Counted from the first letter of the stretch, positions 1 to 8,931 are shown. The stretch: DNA of 64,000 nucleotides from Parafrankia irregularis (GCF_001536285.1 NZ_FAOZ01000034.1:35384-99383); one strand, 5' to 3'. The notes: generated by a model not told the origin, from the sequence alone. Made by a program: numbers and translations.

Positions 1-1
1 G

Positions 2-451
2 AACGCCGGGGCCTTCGACGCCGGCCCGCTGCTGTGCGCCATCGCAGGCTCCCGCGAGGAGAACCTGGAACTGATCGGTGCGGCGCTTGTCGGGGCAGCC
101 ACGTCCGCTGCGATGAACGAGCACCATGATCGAGCGAGCATGGATGCCGACAGATCAGATCCTGCTGACGGAATGCCGGTGTCCGTGGCCATCGTGCCGT
201 CCTGGGGCGGGCCAGCCGAACCCGTCCCGTCATCCGACAATCTGAAGGAGATCGTCGGAGTCGGGCCGGTGGTCGAGTCCCGGCTGCGGGTGCTGGGAAT
301 CACCACCTTCCGCCAGCTCGCAGAAATGGGCGACACCGAAGTCGACCGGCTCGCGAAGATGCTGGATGGTTTCGGCGGCCGGATCATCTCCGACGACTGG
401 GTCGGCCAGGCCCGTGATCTTCAGGCCCGGCACCACAGCGGTCTCGCCTGA
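2..451 (+). CDS. C-terminal part of a helix-hairpin-helix protein (5' end outside window)
   Basis: The frame is open from the second base of the window, so the gene starts upstream and the internal ATG at 113 is not its start. The last 70 residues hold a helix-hairpin-helix-like fold: NLKEIVGVGP, then LRVLGITTFRQLAEM, then a Gly-rich turn before a closing helix. This resembles the C-terminal HhH domains appended to some ribosomal protein L21-like and NADH dehydrogenase subunit E-like proteins. The visible N-terminal part (AFDAGPLLCAIAGSREENLELI) is not recognised. The function of the full protein cannot be judged from this fragment. A role in DNA binding or protein contact is only inferred from HhH folds in general. 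Confidence 0.6.
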   Translation, partial: NAGAFDAGPLLCAIAGSREENLELIGAALVGAATSAAMNEHHDRASMDADRSDPADGMPVSVAIVPSWGGPAEPVPSSDNLKEIVGVGPVVESRLRVLGITTFRQLAEMGDTEVDRLAKMLDGFGGRIISDDWVGQARDLQARHHSGLA

Positions 452-526
452 CGGTGCCGCCGTCGCGAGCCGCAGGCCTGTCGCAGGTCGGCTACGGCGC
501 AGACCGAGCTGTGAAGGTCGGAGCCG

Positions 527-2443
527 TCAAAGACCGGAGATGAGGCCCTCGATCTCCGCCTCGACGATGCGCCGATCGGTCACGTCGGCGTAGATCCACA
601 CGTGGCCGTGGTAGCCGTTGGGTCCCGCGAGCGGAATGTGACTGCGTTCGAAGACCCTTCCGTCCGCGAACATCACTGTCTCGCGCCGCATGGTCCGTCG
701 GCGCCGCAGCAGGGTGTCCAGCCGGCTCGCGAAGCCCGCCGGGTCCTCGACCAGGCCGGGCAGCGGGCGGAGCTGCGCGCGACAGTCCGTGCCCACCAGA
801 TCGACCGGGGACTCCGCGAGATCGAACAGATCGCAGTAGGTCTGGTTCACAGCGACGACCCGGGCGTCCGCATCGGCGACCAGCACCGCTGACGGCAGCT
901 CAGCCATCAGCGCGGTCAGCCAGCGTTCGCGTTCATGGCACGCGTCCGAGAGACGACGTATCTCGGCGAACGCGCAGTCGCAGCTGTCGTGCCCGGAGCC
1001 GCTCGCCGGTCCCGGAGCCATCGGGCCACCGAAGGACAGTGACGACCCACGGCGCGGCGCGAAGGAACCGGTCGGCCCTGAGGCCAGCGGGTGCGAACCG
1101 CCCGCCGGCCCGGAGCGGCTGGTGCGGTGATGCGCACTCCCCAGATCGCCGTGTGGGGTGACCGCCGCCCGCCATTCCGCGCCGGGGGGGAGCGCGCCGC
1201 CGCGCAGCGGCCTCGCGCCGGGCCCAGGCGCCGGTGGACGAAGCCCGCCTGTACCGGCAGAAAAGTTCCCGTTGCCGTCGCCGGCCGATTCCGGTCCCGG
1301 CGCGGTCCGTCCCGTGGCACGCGCCCGGGTCGGACCGGTAAGCGGCTCAGTCCCGGGCTGATCACCGAGGGAAGCCTGCTCGACGTGAGTCTCACCGAAC
1401 GGGATCTCACCGAACGCGGCCTTGCCGAACGGGATCTCGTCGAACGGGATGTCGTTGAACGGAATCTCCCCGGGTCCGGCGTCGTCGAACGGCGTCTCGG
1501 TGAAGGACCGCTCGGGGAGTGGCCGCTCGCTGAACGGCCGGCCTGGGTGCTCCGCGGGCTCGACGGCCGGCGGATCGACCTCGCCCGCGGAGGGCCGCCG
1601 AGGAGGCGGAACCGTCCAGCCCGGACCCGCCGACTCCTCATCGTCGGCGGGGAGGAGCCAAAGGTCGTCGGTGGCCAGATCGAACCGGTCGAGTTCCTCT
1701 CGGAGCAGCTCGACGGTGTCCAACGGCAGGTCGTCTGGTCTGGCGTCGTCGGCAGCGCGGTCATCGTCCGCGGGTTCGGACCCGGCGACCGCTCGATCAT
1801 TGGCCGTGGTCTCGCCGGTCCACTCGATCTGCGTGCTGCCACGGTCGCCCGCAGGCTGGTCGACCGCGGGCTCGGCGGCGTCTGGACCCAGCAGCTCGGC
1901 GGCCCACAGCGAAGGGTCGAGGTTGCCCAGTTCCAGATCGCCAAGTTCCAGATCGCCCAGCTCGAGGTCGCCCAGCTCGAGGTCGAACCCGAGCCTCTGG
2001 CCGGGCCTTGCCCCTGGGTTCGGGTCCGGTAGCTCGGCATCCGCCTCGCCACGGTCCGGTACCGCGGTCAGCGTGCCGGCGAAACGGCGATGTCCGTTCT
2101 CGCCCACGACCGCGGCCGCGCGCAGGATCGCCGGCCGCGCCGTCCCGTCCGGCTGAAGCAGCCGGACCGGGATCGAGAGCTCGTCACCCTCGGTTACCAG
2201 GAGGTGCCACTGTCTGGTCACGGTGCGTACATCCTCAGGATGCACGGCGCGTTCCCAGCCGCGCCCCACCGCCTTGTCGCGAGGGACTCCGGTCAGCACG
2301 GACCAGTGTCGATTCACGAATACATGCCGACCTGAGACGTCGGCGGTGAACACACCGACCGGACAGTTGTCGACAATTCGTCGGAATACATCCCATGCGG
2401 TCGCGAACACATCGGACGGCTCGGCGCCGTGGTGGGTGTTCAT
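527..2443 (-). CDS. Two-PAS-domain sensory protein with pentapeptide-like linker repeats
   Basis: About 638 residues. A PAS domain fills residues 15-135 (VGVFTADVSGRHVFVNRHW...VHPEDV, a typical PAS/PAC pattern). A second PAS lies at the C-terminus (about 520-635, PSAVLVADADARVVAVNQTY...YADVTDRR). Between them is a long acidic and Pro-rich linker with two repeat blocks. One is four successive five-residue LELGD units near residue 155. The other is a run of PF-x-x-I type units near residue 340. No kinase, GGDEF, EAL or phosphatase domain is present, so it may sense or scaffold rather than act as an enzyme. Start: ATG at 2443; a GTG directly before it at 2446 is also possible. It is transcribed divergently from the Tad operon. 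Confidence 0.75.
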   Translation of the reverse strand: MNTHHGAEPSDVFATAWDVFRRIVDNCPVGVFTADVSGRHVFVNRHWSVLTGVPRDKAVGRGWERAVHPEDVRTVTRQWHLLVTEGDELSIPVRLLQPDGTARPAILRAAAVVGENGHRRFAGTLTAVPDRGEADAELPDPNPGARPGQRLGFDLELGDLELGDLELGDLELGNLDPSLWAAELLGPDAAEPAVDQPAGDRGSTQIEWTGETTANDRAVAGSEPADDDRAADDARPDDLPLDTVELLREELDRFDLATDDLWLLPADDEESAGPGWTVPPPRRPSAGEVDPPAVEPAEHPGRPFSERPLPERSFTETPFDDAGPGEIPFNDIPFDEIPFGKAAFGEIPFGETHVEQASLGDQPGTEPLTGPTRARATGRTAPGPESAGDGNGNFSAGTGGLRPPAPGPGARPLRGGALPPGAEWRAAVTPHGDLGSAHHRTSRSGPAGGSHPLASGPTGSFAPRRGSSLSFGGPMAPGPASGSGHDSCDCAFAEIRRLSDACHERERWLTALMAELPSAVLVADADARVVAVNQTYCDLFDLAESPVDLVGTDCRAQLRPLPGLVEDPAGFASRLDTLLRRRRTMRRETVMFADGRVFERSHIPLAGPNGYHGHVWIYADVTDRRIVEAEIEGLISGL

Positions 2444-3144
2444 CACTGTCCCCGGGTGAGTGTCGGTCGGCGTGCTCTGAACGCCGCCGCATTCCGCGGC
2501 GACGCTGGGGCAGCCGTGCCCGGTGGGCGTTCGGCGGTACGGGTCAATGGCTGACCGGGCACGTGAATGACCCCCGAGGCAGGCTTCGGCGGCGGTCGGC
2601 GACGTGCGGGGCGGTGTGGGGGAAGTACCGCCGGTCGGCGCGGACCGTGCGTTGTCGGTTTCGAGTGCGGTGGCGCGGCGTTCCAGTTCGGTGGAGTGGC
2701 GAGTTCCGGTACTCCGGTGTGTGGGTGTGTGCTGGCTTTCTGGCCGCCGGCAGATTACCGCTCCAGCGCCTTGATCCCGGCGTATACGGCCGGCGTTTCG
2801 GTGCCGATCTGTCGACCCGTTGTCGGGGTGGATGGCAAACCCGTCCGACCGTGTGGGTGCGTCACGACAACTCGGGCAAAAGTGCCCACGGAGATCGTTG
2901 CCAGGCCGGGATGATAGTTACGGAAAGTAATCGTCGAGGTGTGATCTGGTCGGATCGCGCGCGGTGGGTGGCCGCTGGTGGTCCGACCCGGCGCCAAGGG
3001 GTGCCGGAGGTTGTGCGAACGTTGTTGCTTGAGTACCTGCTTGGAAGGGTTGATAGGGAGTGACCGACTTTCTACGCTTCGTGGCAGGTCTTTCGAAGGT
3101 GCGCGGCAGGTTGCGTCGATGGCGGTGAGGAGCGGCGATTCTCC
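2444..3144. other. Intergenic region between the divergent PAS gene and Tad operon
   Basis: About 700 bases. Open frames here (for example on + from 2395 and on - from 2755) have no recognisable domain and Arg/Pro/Gly-rich composition typical of antisense or non-coding GC-rich DNA. It should contain both divergent promoters, but I see no clear -10/-35 pair or operator. Confidence 0.5.
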
Positions 3145-4488
3145 GTGGCGGCGGTACGCGGGAACTGGATGGATGCGACCTCTCACGTGGAAGGAGAGGT
3201 CCGTGAACTGATACGTCGTCGATCACTCGACCCGGTCCGGGAACCCGCGCACATTCGCCAGCTCGTCGACGACGTTGTCGCCGACTACGAAGAGCGTGCT
3301 CTCACCAGTGACCTTCCTCCGGTGGTGGACCGGGATGCCACCGCCCGTTCGGTCTATGACGCGGTCGCCGGTTTCGGCCCGCTGCAGCGGCATCTCGACG
3401 ATCCGACGGTGGAGGAGATCTGGATCAACGAGCCCGGCCGGGTGTTTGTCGCCCGGCACGGCCGCAGCGAGCTGACCACCGTGATTCTCACCCATGACCA
3501 GGTCCAGGACCTGGTGGAACGCATGTTGAAGTCATCCGGTCGCCGGGTTGACCTGTCCACCCCGTTTGTCGATGCGATGCTTCCCGACGGATCCCGCCTG
3601 CATGTGGTCATTCCGGACGTCACCCGGGTGCACTGGTCCGTCAACATCCGCAAGTTCGTCCTGTCCGCGTCCAGCCTGGACGAGCTCGTCGCGCTCGGGA
3701 CGATCACGCCGCACGCGGCGCTGTTTCTGGAAGCGGCGGTGATCTCCGGGCTGAACGTCATCGTCGCCGGCGGCACCCAGGCCGGGAAGACGACGCTGCT
3801 CAACTGCCTGGGCTCCGCGATCCCCGCCCGCGAGCGGGTGATCAGCGTCGAGGAGGTCTTCGAGCTGCGACTGCGCGCGCCCGACTGGGTCGCCATGCAG
3901 ACCCGGCAGGCGAACCTGGAGGGCACCGGTGAGATCCGACTGCGGCGGCTCATCAAGGAGGCGCTGCGGATGCGCCCCGACCGGATCCTCGTCGGCGAGG
4001 TGCGTCAGGAAGAGGCCCTCGACCTGCTCATCGCGCTCAACTCCGGGCTGCCCGGCATGTGCAGCCTGCACGCCAACTCGGCGCGCGAGGCCGTGACCAA
4101 GCTGTGCACCCTCCCGCTGCTGGCCGGGGAGAACGTCACCCACGCCTTCGTCGTGCCCACCGTCGCCTCCAGCGTCGACATCGTCGTCCACCTGGCCAAG
4201 GAGGCGGACGGACGTCGCCGGGTCACCGAGATCGTCGCGCTGCCGGGTCGGGCCGAGGGCGACATCGTCGAGGTGGCCCAGATCTTCCAGACCCACGGCT
4301 CGATGCTGCTGCGGGCCGACGGCTACCCACCCCACCCCGAGCGGTTCCTGCGCGCCGGCTACGACCTGGCCGCGCTGCTCGCCGCACCCGGACACGAGCG
4401 CGGCTACCCGCACCCGCACCAGAACCAGCAGCAGCCGTACCAGCAGAATCCCTACCCGCACCACCCGCAGATCGCGGTCGAGCGCTGA
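3145..4488 (+). CDS. tadA: Tad/type IV pilus secretion ATPase (CpaF/TadA family)
   Basis: Cytoplasmic hexameric ATPase that would power assembly of Flp/Tad-type pili. The CpaF signatures are in order: an N-terminal helical domain (DRDATARSVYDAVAGFGPLQRHLDDPTVEEIWIN), Walker A GGTQAGKTT near residue 215, an Asp box (ERVISVEEVFEL), Walker B (RPDRILVGEVR) and a His box (GMCSLHANSAREA). About 447 residues, normal for the family. The C-terminus ends in a His/Gln/Pro-rich tail (HPHQNQQQPYQ), which is unusual. Start: GTG 3145; ATG 3169 is an equally possible start. It is the first gene of a tightly coupled operon, and its TGA overlaps the ATG of the next gene by one base. Confidence 0.93.
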   Translation: MAAVRGNWMDATSHVEGEVRELIRRRSLDPVREPAHIRQLVDDVVADYEERALTSDLPPVVDRDATARSVYDAVAGFGPLQRHLDDPTVEEIWINEPGRVFVARHGRSELTTVILTHDQVQDLVERMLKSSGRRVDLSTPFVDAMLPDGSRLHVVIPDVTRVHWSVNIRKFVLSASSLDELVALGTITPHAALFLEAAVISGLNVIVAGGTQAGKTTLLNCLGSAIPARERVISVEEVFELRLRAPDWVAMQTRQANLEGTGEIRLRRLIKEALRMRPDRILVGEVRQEEALDLLIALNSGLPGMCSLHANSAREAVTKLCTLPLLAGENVTHAFVVPTVASSVDIVVHLAKEADGRRRVTEIVALPGRAEGDIVEVAQIFQTHGSMLLRADGYPPHPERFLRAGYDLAALLAAPGHERGYPHPHQNQQQPYQQNPYPHHPQIAVER

Positions 4489-5348
4489 TGGGCATGTTCA
4501 TCGGCCTGCTCTTCGGCCTCGGCCTGTTCCTGATCGTGATGAGCGGGCGCCCCCGCGCGAGGGCGCAACGAGCCGAGCCCACCTGGGCCCGCAACCTGCG
4601 CGAGACGCTCGTCCAGGCGGGCATCCGCGGCGTGAGCCCCCAGCAGTTCGTCCTGATCAGCGCCGCGCTGGGGCTGGTCGTCGGCCTGGTCGTGCTGGCC
4701 TTCTCCGGGACGTTCTCCCTCGCCGGCGCGTTCGGCGTGTTCGCCTCGCTGCTGCCCCGCCAGCTCGTGCTGCGCCGCCGCCGGGGCCGCATGCACGACC
4801 TGCGCGAGGTGTGGCCGGACGTCGTCGACAACCTCGCCAGCGCCGTTCGGGCCGGCCTGTCGCTGCCCGAGGCGCTCGCGGCGGTGGGTGTGCGCGGCCC
4901 GGTGGCGCTGCGCCCCGCCTTCACCCGCTTCGGCGAGGACTACCGGGCGACCGGTTCCTTCTCGACCTGCCTCGACCGGCTCGCCGACGAGCTGGCCGAC
5001 CCCGTCGCGGACCGCATCATCGAGTCGCTGCGGATGGCCCGTGAGGTCGGAGGCACCGACCTGGGCCGCCTGCTGCGCACCCTGTCGACCTTCCTGCGCG
5101 AGGACGCCCGCACCCGCGCCGAGCTGGAGACCCGCCAGACCTGGACGGTCAACGCCGCCCGGCTCGCGATGGCGGCCCCCTGGATCGTCCTGCTGCTGCT
5201 CGCCAGCCGCGGCGAGAACGTGCGGGCCTATGACAGCCCGACCGGGGTGGCCGTGCTCGCCGGTGGCGCCGGCGTGTCCGTCCTGGCCTATCTGATCATG
5301 AAGCGGATCGGGCGGCTGCCCGAGGAGGAGCGGGTGCTGCGGCCATGA
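4488..5348 (+). CDS. tadB: Tad pilus inner-membrane platform protein TadB-like (GspF/T2SF domain)
   Basis: 286 residues. N-terminal membrane helix (MFIGLLFGLGLFLIVMSG), a second hydrophobic pair around 60-100, then a T2SF domain (residues 105-240: LREVWPDVVDNLASAVRAGLSLPEAL and FLREDARTRAELETRQ) and two C-terminal helices. T2SF proteins form the membrane platform that the ATPase acts on. The ATG at 4488 overlaps the stop of tadA. A frame open further upstream runs antiphase inside tadA and is not used. It overlaps the next gene by an ATGA junction, so the two are probably translationally coupled. Confidence 0.9.
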   Translation: MGMFIGLLFGLGLFLIVMSGRPRARAQRAEPTWARNLRETLVQAGIRGVSPQQFVLISAALGLVVGLVVLAFSGTFSLAGAFGVFASLLPRQLVLRRRRGRMHDLREVWPDVVDNLASAVRAGLSLPEALAAVGVRGPVALRPAFTRFGEDYRATGSFSTCLDRLADELADPVADRIIESLRMAREVGGTDLGRLLRTLSTFLREDARTRAELETRQTWTVNAARLAMAAPWIVLLLLASRGENVRAYDSPTGVAVLAGGAGVSVLAYLIMKRIGRLPEEERVLRP

Positions 5349-6454
5349 GCACTGCGGCGACAGGCGCGTTGGTGGGGCTCCTCTTCGGCGTCGGCCTGGT
5401 CATCGTGATCTTCCGATCTCCGCCCGCCCGCAAGGTGCGCCTCGCTGACCGGATGGATCCCTACCTGCGGGACACACCGTCCCCGTCCAGGCTGCTCTCG
5501 GACGCACCCGAGCCAGGTGCGGCCGCCGGCCGCCGGGCCACCGACTCCGCCTCGACCTCCTCCGCCACCGCCTCGGGGCCGGGGTCGGGGTCGGCGTCAG
5601 CCGGGTCAGGCACGCGGTTCGCCGCGGGTTCCCGGCGCGGGGCGCACGGCCGGCGCGCGGCCGGCGCCGAGACGCGGATCCTGGTCGGGCTGGGCACGGT
5701 GGAGGCGCTGCTCCGCCCGTTCATCGCGGACGCCGCCGGGCGCCTCGACCGCTTCCTCGGCGGCCGGACCGCGCTCACCCGCCGGCTCGTCCAGGCCGGT
5801 GGCCGGACCACCATCGAGGAGTTCCGGGTCCAACAGGTGATCACCGCGGTGGTCGGTGCGCTGCTCGGGGCGTCCGTGCTGGCGCTGCGCACCCTGCTCG
5901 GCATCGGCCCGCCGGCGCTCGTCGGCGTCGCGCTCGTCGTCGCCGGAACGGCCGGCGGCATCCTGGCCCGGGACTGGTGGCTCACCCGCGCGATCCGCGA
6001 GCGCGAGGACCGAATGCTCATGGAGTTCCCCACCGTCGCCGAGCTGCTGGCGCTCGCTGTCACGGCGGGGGAGTCCGCGATCGGCGCGCTGGAAAGGGTC
6101 AGCCGCCTCACCCGCGGCGAGCTCGGCACCGAGCTGCGGCTCGCGCTGGCCGACGCCCGCGCCGGCGCCACCCTCGTCCAGGCCCTCGAAGGCATCGCCG
6201 CCCGCACCTCGCTGCCGCCACTCACCAGGTTCGTCGACGGCATGGCGGTGGCGATCGAGCGCGGCACACCGCTGGCGGACGTCCTGCGGGCACAGGCCGT
6301 GGACGTCCGTGAGGCCGGCAAGCGCCAGCTGCTGGAAGCCGGCGGGCGCAAGGAGATCGCGATGATGATTCCGGTCGTCTTCCTGATTCTCCCGACAACG
6401 GTGATCTTCGCGTTCTACCCGGCGCTCGTCAGCTTCACGGTGATCGCGCAGTGA
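5345..6454 (+). CDS. tadC: Tad pilus inner-membrane platform protein TadC-like (GspF/T2SF domain)
   Basis: 369 residues. One N-terminal helix (GALVGLLFGVGLVIVIF), a low-complexity Ser/Ala/Gly linker at about 45-95, then the TadC half: a hydrophobic pair around 160-210 and a T2SF domain (MEFPTVAELLALAVTAGESAIGALERVSR...KRQLLEAGGRKEIAMMIPVVFLILPTTVIFAFYP). The C-terminal sequence KEIAMMIPVVFLILP is characteristic of TadC. It overlaps tadB by four bases. It is the second platform subunit and is expected to pair with TadB. Confidence 0.9.
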   Translation: MSTAATGALVGLLFGVGLVIVIFRSPPARKVRLADRMDPYLRDTPSPSRLLSDAPEPGAAAGRRATDSASTSSATASGPGSGSASAGSGTRFAAGSRRGAHGRRAAGAETRILVGLGTVEALLRPFIADAAGRLDRFLGGRTALTRRLVQAGGRTTIEEFRVQQVITAVVGALLGASVLALRTLLGIGPPALVGVALVVAGTAGGILARDWWLTRAIREREDRMLMEFPTVAELLALAVTAGESAIGALERVSRLTRGELGTELRLALADARAGATLVQALEGIAARTSLPPLTRFVDGMAVAIERGTPLADVLRAQAVDVREAGKRQLLEAGGRKEIAMMIPVVFLILPTTVIFAFYPALVSFTVIAQ

Positions 6455-6526
6455 CGTTTCCGGTGCCATCCGGCACCGGGCGGTGCCGAACCGATGGCAC
6501 CGATTGATCGGATCCTGGGAGGGGAC

Positions 6527-6847
6527 ATGAGAAGGATCAGAGGCAACACCAGCGACGAAGCCGACCGCTCAGCCGGCAACATGGACGGCGACACGGCCTG
6601 CCGCACCGCTGGTCGTACAGCGGGCAAGCGAGTCGGTGCCACCGTGTCGCGAGCGGCGGCTCGCTGGGCGTCGTGGCGGGCCAGGCTGGCGGCGGCCGGA
6701 GCCGACCGCGGCGACGTGCCCGGCTGGGTGATGGTCACGGTGATGACGGCCGCGCTGGTCGTCGCCATTGCCACCTTGGCGACGCCGGCACTGCAGACCC
6801 TCTTCACCTCGGCTATCGAACAGGTGACCGGCATCGGCGGGAACTGA
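6527..6847 (+). CDS. Small single-helix pilin-like protein of the Tad operon
   Basis: 106 residues. Start ATG 6527 has a strong Shine-Dalgarno (GGGAGGGG) six bases upstream; ATG 6494 in the same frame lacks one. After a basic N-terminal half comes DRGDVPGWVMVTVMTAALVVAIATLATPALQTLF, a single hydrophobic helix with a Gly before it, as in short actinobacterial Flp-like pilin subunits found next to tadC. No Glu at +5 of a classical prepilin cleavage site is obvious, so processing is uncertain. No prepilin peptidase gene is visible in the window. Confidence 0.7.
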   Translation: MRRIRGNTSDEADRSAGNMDGDTACRTAGRTAGKRVGATVSRAAARWASWRARLAAAGADRGDVPGWVMVTVMTAALVVAIATLATPALQTLFTSAIEQVTGIGGN

Positions 6848-6868
6848 TCGACCGCCCTCGCACCGGCC

Positions 6869-7390
6869 GTGCCCGGGCGAATCCGGAGGTTCCTGCCTGG
6901 CGCCAGGAGCCCGCAGCCGGATGACATCCATACCGCCGGCCCCACTGACCCTGCGGGCACCACTGACCCTGCGGGCCCTGCGGGCACCACTGACCCTGCC
7001 GGCGAGACCAGGCCTGCGGACGGCGGTTCGGCGATCGTCGAGTTCGTCCTGGTCGGGACACTGCTGCTGATCCTCATCCTGGGCGTCATCCAGGTCGGGC
7101 TCGTCCTGCACGTGCGCAACACCCTCGCGGCGGACGCGGCGGAAGGCGCCCGGCACGCCGCGAACCTCGACGTGCCGGCGATCGAGGGCGGCAGCTACGC
7201 GCGGCGACTCATCGCCGAGTCGCTGCCCGGCCGCTCCGACGCCGTCTGCACCGGCCAGGAGGAGGACGGGCCGGGTGACATCCCGCTCGTCCGGGTCACC
7301 TGCACCGTGGTCGTGCCGCTGAGCCTCGTCCCGCTCGGTGACGGCGTCACCGTGACGGTGACCGGCCACGCGCTGAAGGAGACCCCTTGA
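6869..7390 (+). CDS. tadE: TadE-like pseudopilin
   Basis: 173 residues with GTG start. The first 50 residues are a low-complexity segment with repeated TDPAG units, also repeated at DNA level near 6945-7005. They precede the TadE signature GGSAIVEFVLVGTLLLILILGVIQVGLVLHVRNTLAADAAEGAR. The Glu in AIVEF is the conserved acidic residue of the TadE helix. The C-terminal 100 residues are a predicted extracytoplasmic domain with one Cys pair. The stop codon overlaps the TTG start of the next gene. Confidence 0.85.
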   Translation: MPGRIRRFLPGARSPQPDDIHTAGPTDPAGTTDPAGPAGTTDPAGETRPADGGSAIVEFVLVGTLLLILILGVIQVGLVLHVRNTLAADAAEGARHAANLDVPAIEGGSYARRLIAESLPGRSDAVCTGQEEDGPGDIPLVRVTCTVVVPLSLVPLGDGVTVTVTGHALKETP

Positions 7391-7956
7391 GGCCCTCGAG
7401 CCGCAGCCGGCGCTCTGGACGAGTCCGCGGCCGCCGTGCCGGCGGACGTCCGCACCCGTCGCGGTGGCGCCTGTCGCGGCGGCGGCGGCGACCGGCCGAG
7501 GGGGACCGCGGCTCGGCGATGATCGAGTTCGTCGGGCTGTCCCTGGTGCTGCTGATTCCCTTCGTCTACCTGTTCCTGGCCGTCTTCGCCGTCCAACGCG
7601 CCGCGTTCGGGGTGACTCAGGCTGCCCGCGAGGCAGGCCGCGCCTATGCCACCGCCCCCGACGAGACGGCCGGCCTCGAACGCGCCCGACTCGCGGCCCA
7701 GCTCGCCTTCACCGACCAGGGCATCCACGCCGCGCCGGAGATCAGGTTCGCCCCGCAGGGAGCCGACTGCGGCGCGGGCAACCCGGGCGACGGCGCCGCC
7801 ACCCTGGAACCGGGCGCCCGCTTTGTCATCTGCGTGCGCGCCCTCGTCCCCCTGCCCGGCGTTGGTGCCATCGCCGGCGGCCTCGCCGATGTCACCGTCA
7901 ACGGCCAGTTCACCGTGGTCGTCGACGCATACCGGGCCGACCGGTCAAGCACCTGA
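7387..7956 (+). CDS. Second TadE-like pseudopilin (TadF position)
   Basis: 189 residues. TTG start overlapping the upstream TGA (TTGA), so probably translated by coupling. A very basic N-terminus (Arg-rich, 35 residues) precedes the TadE helix GSAMIEFVGLSLVLLIPFVYLFLAVFAVQRAAFGVTQAAREAGRAY. An extracytoplasmic domain follows with two cysteines (DCGAG, FVICVRA). It is the last gene of the Tad operon. No rho-independent terminator is evident after it. Confidence 0.82.
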   Translation: MRPSSRSRRSGRVRGRRAGGRPHPSRWRLSRRRRRPAEGDRGSAMIEFVGLSLVLLIPFVYLFLAVFAVQRAAFGVTQAAREAGRAYATAPDETAGLERARLAAQLAFTDQGIHAAPEIRFAPQGADCGAGNPGDGAATLEPGARFVICVRALVPLPGVGAIAGGLADVTVNGQFTVVVDAYRADRSST

Positions 7957-8199
7957 CCTGCGGGTTTGTCGAGCGGATGATCCGAAGTCTCGTGGCATAG
8001 CGCTTGGAGGACCGTTAACTGGCGGAAACCCGGTGGTACCGGTGCTCTCTGGAGTGTGCAGGGTTACGCCTGATCGTGCGGTTTCACGGCGTCCGACGGA
8101 CTTTTCGCGGACTGTGATTGTGGCTGGTTGTGTCAGCTTGCGCGGCCACCCTCGCCGGCCGAGCGTGGCAATCGCGATGTGCAACCGAGCTGCGGACAG

Positions 8200-8514
8200 T
8201 CAGGCGATCTGGCGGAGATCGTTACCGTAGTCGAAGATGATCCGCAGGCGGGCGCCGAGTGCCCGGGCGTACCGGCTCAGCGTCGCGACCTCGTTCGCGT
8301 CGAGGTCGCCGTTCTCGATCTGGCTCACCCGGCCCGGGGAGACGCCCATCAGCTCGGCCACCTCGCGCTGGGTCAGCCCCAGCCGCTTGCGTTCCTCGGC
8401 CAGGTGGAACGCGCTGATCCAGGCTTCGGTGCGTCCGCGCTCGGCCGCCAGCGTCTCCTCGTCACCGTCGTGCAGTTCGGCGCGGATGTCGTCCCAGTCG
8501 TGGAACTCGGTCAT
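8200..8514 (-). CDS. HigA-type antitoxin (XRE helix-turn-helix)
   Basis: 104 residues from ATG 8514. An acidic N-terminal stretch (EFHDWDDIRAELHDGDEETLAAERGR) is followed by a clear HTH_3 domain (RKRLGLTQREVAELMGVSPGRVSQIENGDLDANEVATLSRYARALGARLRI). This is the usual order of the Phd/HigA-type antitoxins encoded after a RelE/HigB-like toxin. It lies downstream of, and overlaps by four bases, the broken toxin gene. The antitoxin frame itself is intact. Confidence 0.85.
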   Translation of the reverse strand: MTEFHDWDDIRAELHDGDEETLAAERGRTEAWISAFHLAEERKRLGLTQREVAELMGVSPGRVSQIENGDLDANEVATLSRYARALGARLRIIFDYGNDLRQIA

Positions 8515-8904
8515 GAGTTCTCCCGCCGTTTCCTCTCGAAGGCCAGCCATGCACCGTAGGCAACCTCTGCCGCGGGGATCGCTGTCCGGTACCACCGCGA
8601 CCAGTCGCCGGCCTTGTTGCCGACAACCAGCAGCACCGCCTGCGACCACGGGTCAAAGACGAAGATCACGCGGATCGCGACGTCACGGCCCGATCTCGGC
8701 CGCAGCTCTTTGAGGTTCTTGATTGTTGATCCTGCAGGGTGTCGACGAGGGGCCGCCCGAGCCCGGGGCCGATCTCTGCAGCATGTCGATCGCGATGTTG
8801 ACCGATCGGTAGGTAGCCGGGTCCGACTGGCGGAGCACGTGCAACCACTCTCGCACCTCGGACGTGACCTTGATCCTCCATCGTTGGGGTGGCTCCGCCG
8901 ACAC
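8511..8904 (-). pseudogene. HigB/RelE-type toxin, broken by two single-base frameshifts
   Basis: Three successive reading frames together spell one RelE/HigB-like mRNA-interferase-type toxin. The first (from ATG 8904) reads MSAEPPQRWRIKVTSEV and onward to NIAIDML. The second reads EIGPGLGRPLVDTL. The third reads TIKNLKELRPRSG, then RVIFVFDPWSQAVLLVVGNK and on to ERKRRENS. Restoring one base near 8782 and one near 8732 gives a continuous protein of about 131 residues with the family signatures in order. Both lesions sit at a CTGCAG hexamer. Either the toxin is inactivated or the sequence has two local errors. No complete toxin can be made from the sequence as given. Confidence 0.75.
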
Positions 8905-8911
8905 GGGATCA

Positions 8912-8931
8912 ACTATAGCTTGAGCTATACA
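8912..8931. promoter_or_regulatory. Inverted repeat upstream of the toxin-antitoxin pair (probable autoregulatory operator)
   Basis: TATAGCT at 8914 and AGCTATA at 8923 form a perfect 7-bp inverted repeat with a 2-base spacer, about 10 bases upstream of the toxin start on the minus strand. It is strikingly AT-rich for this genome and overlaps a plausible -10 region. XRE antitoxins usually bind such palindromes; that link is inference. Confidence 0.55.

Noticed and set aside
1091..2032. Long plus-strand open frame opposite the PAS gene
   Set aside because: Arg/Gly-rich antisense frame created by the repetitive, GC-rich PAS linker; no domain and a better gene on the other strand.
2395..3063. 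222-codon plus-strand frame in the PAS/Tad intergenic region
   Set aside because: Trp/Arg/Gly-rich non-coding composition, no recognisable motif.
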